A stretch of DNA of 40,971 bases, from contig JAIKVV010000049.1 of NCBI GenBank assembly GCA_024685385.1, positions 1-40,971 of the forward strand, written 5' to 3'. The translations under genes and the position numbers were made by a program. This DNA comes from Saccharofermentans sp. Lineage in GTDB: Bacteria; Bacillota; Clostridia; Saccharofermentanales; Saccharofermentanaceae. Shown here in pieces: positions 38,527 through 40,971 of this stretch. Numbering within the stretch: position 1 is the stretch's first letter; each line of letters starts with the position of its first letter. Under the pieces are notes generated by a model. The model saw only the letters and a list, made by a program, of their open reading frames with translations. It searched no databases and was not told the DNA's origin.

Positions 38527-40971
38527 ATGCCTACAAATTTAAATCTCATTTTGGCGGCAATCGGAATCGCCATCGCGGTCATTCTGGTCATTGTCATTAT
38601 AGCAACGAGCTACGTAAAGGCACCGCCGAACAAGGCCTACATCATCACAGGTCTTAAGAGGAGACCGAAGATCCTTATCGGTAAAGCAGGCTTGAAGCTC
38701 CCCTTCCTTGAGAGACGTGACGAGCTTTTGATCGAGCAGCTGTCCATCGACATCAAGACCGGGGACTTCGTACCGACAGCAGACTTCATCGGTGTCAACA
38801 TCGACGCAGTCGCAAAGGTCCAGATCAGGACAGACGATGAGGGCATCAAGCTGGCAATGAAGAACTTCCTCAACATGAACAGCCAGCAGATCAACGCCCA
38901 ACTCGTTGACTCACTGCAGGGTAACATGCGTGAGATCATCGGTACCATTGACAGACTGGCAGATATGATTGACAGTTCGGATGAAAAGTCTATTACGATA
39001 CAATCATTAGGTAAAGATAAATATAGGCTGCTCCCACAGCAGAAAGCTATATATGCGGCTTGCAAGAAAAATCCCGGAACGCTGACATACAATATGCCGG
39101 TGAGAATTGCGTTATCTTCCGATATAGATAGGGAAAAGATCAAGTCCTGCCTGACTAAAATTGTTGAACATCATTGTTCCTTGAAAACTTACATAAAAGC
39201 AGAGACAGACAACGTTTACGGCATTTATGACGCTAACGTCAAAATATATTTTGAAGAATATTCCGATAATAATATAACCGATTTTGTTCGTCCGTTTGAT
39301 CTCTCTAAGGCTCCTTTAATAAGATTTGCGTTTACAGAAACTTCGCTGCTGTTTGATATGCACCATATTATCGGTGACGGCGAAACAATAAATATCATTC
39401 TTCGCGATCTTGCAAATCTTTACGGTGGAGGAAAGCTAACAGATGTTCCTGTGCAGTATTCCGATTATTCAGAATATTTCTATTCACAGGATCACTATGC
39501 CCATAAAGTATTTTTCAAAGAAATGCTGAAATGCGACTTTGAGCCTGTTGTACTCCCCGAAAAGAAACATATTACTGAATCAAGAGGGACTTCAAAATTC
39601 TACAATATTAAGAATTCAGTTTTTGATGCGGCAAAAAAGTTTGCGCATAGGAACGGGCTTACCGATACTATGCTGTTTTTGGGCGCTTGGGGCATTTTGT
39701 TGTCGAAATATACAGCAAAGAACGACATTCTTAGCAGCATAATAATGTCAAACAGAATACACAGTGAAATAAAAGATACTGCCGGAATGTTTGTGAACAC
39801 TTTACCTGTATTTATGAATGTTACCGGAAGTGTATCTGATTATTTCAATTCGGTCAAGAATACAGTTCTTGGAATTTATGAATATCAGGAATTACCGTTC
39901 TTTGATATTGCAGAATTTGCTGGCATGAAAGACAAGAGTGTTATCAATACCTCTTTTGTTTATCAGGCGGATGGAACGAAAATGCTTGATGTCAATGGCG
40001 AATCTTTTGCTCCCGAATTGATAGAAACACATACGGCGAAGTTTGACCTGTCGTTTGAGCTTACCCCGTCCGATAATGGTTGTACATTAAGGATAGAATA
40101 CAATACCGATAAATATGACGATTCCTTGATCGAAAGGCTGTACAAGGGATATATCGGAATACTGGAACAGTTATCTTCGGAAATGTTAGCGGATATTTCT
40201 GTTCTTGATGAAGATGAGTATAATAAAGTCATATTTGATTTTAATGATACTGCTGCTGATTACCAAAAAGATAAATGTGTTCATGAACTTTTTGCGGAGC
40301 AGGTACAGAGAACGCCGGACAAAATATCACTTATTTTTGAGGATAAGAAATTCACATACAAGCAGCTTGATGAAATGTCAAATTCTCTTGCACATTATCT
40401 CCGTGAAGAGATTGGAATAAAGTCTAACGATGTTGTACCGGTCATAGCAAAAAGAAGTTGGCATATAATTGTTGCTATGCTTGGCATATTAAAGTCTGGT
40501 GGTGCATATCTACTAATTGATTACCAATACCCGAATGACAGAATAGATCATCTTGTTAGCGAATGTAAAAGTGATGTAATAATAACATTTGGTTATAGAT
40601 ATGAATCTATTAAAAAAATAATAAAACTCGATAAATTTGATTTTAATAAATCAAATTATGGAACAAGAAATATTAATAAATCAAATGATATTTTCTGTTC
40701 TATTCACACATCGGGATCAACCGGTGTTCCAAAACTATCAATATTAACACACAGAAATATAAATCATTATATCAAATATGCAAGTGCTTTTTTTGAAAAT
40801 GTTAATCAAACAATTGCCTCAACAACCATAGCTTTCGATGCTTTTGTTCAAGAAACAATTGTATCTTTATGTAATAATACAACTGTTATTTTACTTAATG
40901 AATACGAAATAGCTAATGTACTTGAGTTTGAAAAACAAATAGATTGTTATTATTATTCCTTTAATTTTCAG
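38527..40971 (+). CDS. Flotillin/SPFH N-terminus joined in frame to NRPS condensation and adenylation domains (partial)
   Basis: 815 codons open to the window end. Residues 1-~138 are flotillin-like: a hydrophobic hairpin (ILAAIGIAIAVILVIVIIA), then the SPFH pattern 'KAYIITGLKRRPKILIGKAG', 'DFVPTADFIGVNIDAVAKVQIRT', 'LQGNMREIIGTI'. Immediately after, 'DRLADMIDSS' reads like the end of a carrier protein. Residues ~155-570 are a condensation domain with active-site 'HHIIGDG' and a start 'YRLLPQQKAIY'. From ~575 an adenylation domain begins ('VHELFAEQVQRTPDKISL', A2-like 'AMLGILKSGGAYLLID', A3 'HTSGSTGVPK'). Ribosome binding site AGGAGGG lies 9 nt upstream. The join near 38940 coincides with a GC and codon shift, so it may be an assembly or recombination chimera. 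Confidence 0.8.
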   Translation, partial: MPTNLNLILAAIGIAIAVILVIVIIATSYVKAPPNKAYIITGLKRRPKILIGKAGLKLPFLERRDELLIEQLSIDIKTGDFVPTADFIGVNIDAVAKVQIRTDDEGIKLAMKNFLNMNSQQINAQLVDSLQGNMREIIGTIDRLADMIDSSDEKSITIQSLGKDKYRLLPQQKAIYAACKKNPGTLTYNMPVRIALSSDIDREKIKSCLTKIVEHHCSLKTYIKAETDNVYGIYDANVKIYFEEYSDNNITDFVRPFDLSKAPLIRFAFTETSLLFDMHHIIGDGETINIILRDLANLYGGGKLTDVPVQYSDYSEYFYSQDHYAHKVFFKEMLKCDFEPVVLPEKKHITESRGTSKFYNIKNSVFDAAKKFAHRNGLTDTMLFLGAWGILLSKYTAKNDILSSIIMSNRIHSEIKDTAGMFVNTLPVFMNVTGSVSDYFNSVKNTVLGIYEYQELPFFDIAEFAGMKDKSVINTSFVYQADGTKMLDVNGESFAPELIETHTAKFDLSFELTPSDNGCTLRIEYNTDKYDDSLIERLYKGYIGILEQLSSEMLADISVLDEDEYNKVIFDFNDTAADYQKDKCVHELFAEQVQRTPDKISLIFEDKKFTYKQLDEMSNSLAHYLREEIGIKSNDVVPVIAKRSWHIIVAMLGILKSGGAYLLIDYQYPNDRIDHLVSECKSDVIITFGYRYESIKKIIKLDKFDFNKSNYGTRNINKSNDIFCSIHTSGSTGVPKLSILTHRNINHYIKYASAFFENVNQTIASTTIAFDAFVQETIVSLCNNTTVILLNEYEIANVLEFEKQIDCYYYSFNFQ

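Noticed and set aside
1..40971. CRISPR arrays, tRNA or rRNA genes, transposases
   Set aside because: No regularly spaced repeats, no cloverleaf or rRNA-like stretches and no transposase or integrase motifs were recognised. The only dispersed repeat is the two-copy small-RNA element.

Overview
The window looks like a chromosomal segment of an anaerobic, Gram-positive, clostridial-type bacterium (Oscillospiraceae/Lachnospiraceae-like). I infer this from strong AGGAGG-type ribosome binding sites, lipoproteins with Thr/Ser-rich linkers, an ECF-type thiamine transporter under a TPP riboswitch, rubredoxin, a DUF975 membrane protein, and clostridial-style two-component and ABC systems. No species can be named from the sequence alone. 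Almost everything is on the minus strand. Clear plus-strand genes are rubredoxin, glutamine synthetase, the flotillin-like/NRPS reading frame at the right edge, and two candidate small RNAs.

Region 1 (1-9514) holds an aromatic amino acid operon read right to left: aroF, tyrA, aroB, aroA, aroC, a chorismate mutase-AroE-AroK triple fusion, aroQ, trmL, then a saccharopine-dehydrogenase-like gene and the first codons of an ABC ATPase. All seven shikimate steps plus chorismate mutase and prephenate dehydrogenase are present, mostly with overlapping ends. In front of aroF lies a leader that reads as a ribosome-mediated attenuator. It has a promoter, a 19-codon leader peptide with six Tyr and two Phe codons, a 12-nt antiterminator arm, and a GC-rich intrinsic terminator that overlaps the antiterminator's partner. 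This is the best-supported unusual regulatory element in the window.

Region 2 (9519-21709) is an accessory, export-centred block. It has two ABC transporter clusters (permease-ATPase-permease, and ATPase with a 984-aa FtsX/MacB-like permease). It also has several exported or lipid-anchored proteins, a trypsin-like secreted protease, a possible small exported peptide between protease and permease, a secreted gene broken in a G6 tract, and a membrane-anchored XRE regulator. Two near-identical intergenic elements (about 14764-14892 and 20333-20461) each look like a complete plus-strand small-RNA gene. Each has a promoter with a palindromic site in its spacer, a ~94-nt transcript, and a terminator hairpin with compensatory base changes.

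Region 3 (21791-38222) is mostly housekeeping. It contains a response regulator/histidine kinase pair, a DUF975 protein preceded by 11-bp-phased direct repeats, a transglutaminase-like lipoprotein, hpf, thiN and thiT with a TPP riboswitch, an alpha/beta hydrolase, an Xaa-Pro peptidase and a serine-acetyltransferase-like protein. It continues with rubredoxin, a polysaccharide deacetylase, a membrane protein, glnA, a cytidylate-kinase-like protein, a lipoprotein and a tandem pair of paralogous two-TM proteins.

Region 4 (38527-40971) is one uninterrupted frame. It begins as a flotillin/SPFH membrane protein, changes abruptly near 38940 to an NRPS condensation domain and then an adenylation domain, and runs off the window. 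The switch coincides with a clear drop in GC and a change in codon use. It is either a real but odd fusion or an assembly/recombination chimera, and the sequence alone cannot decide which.
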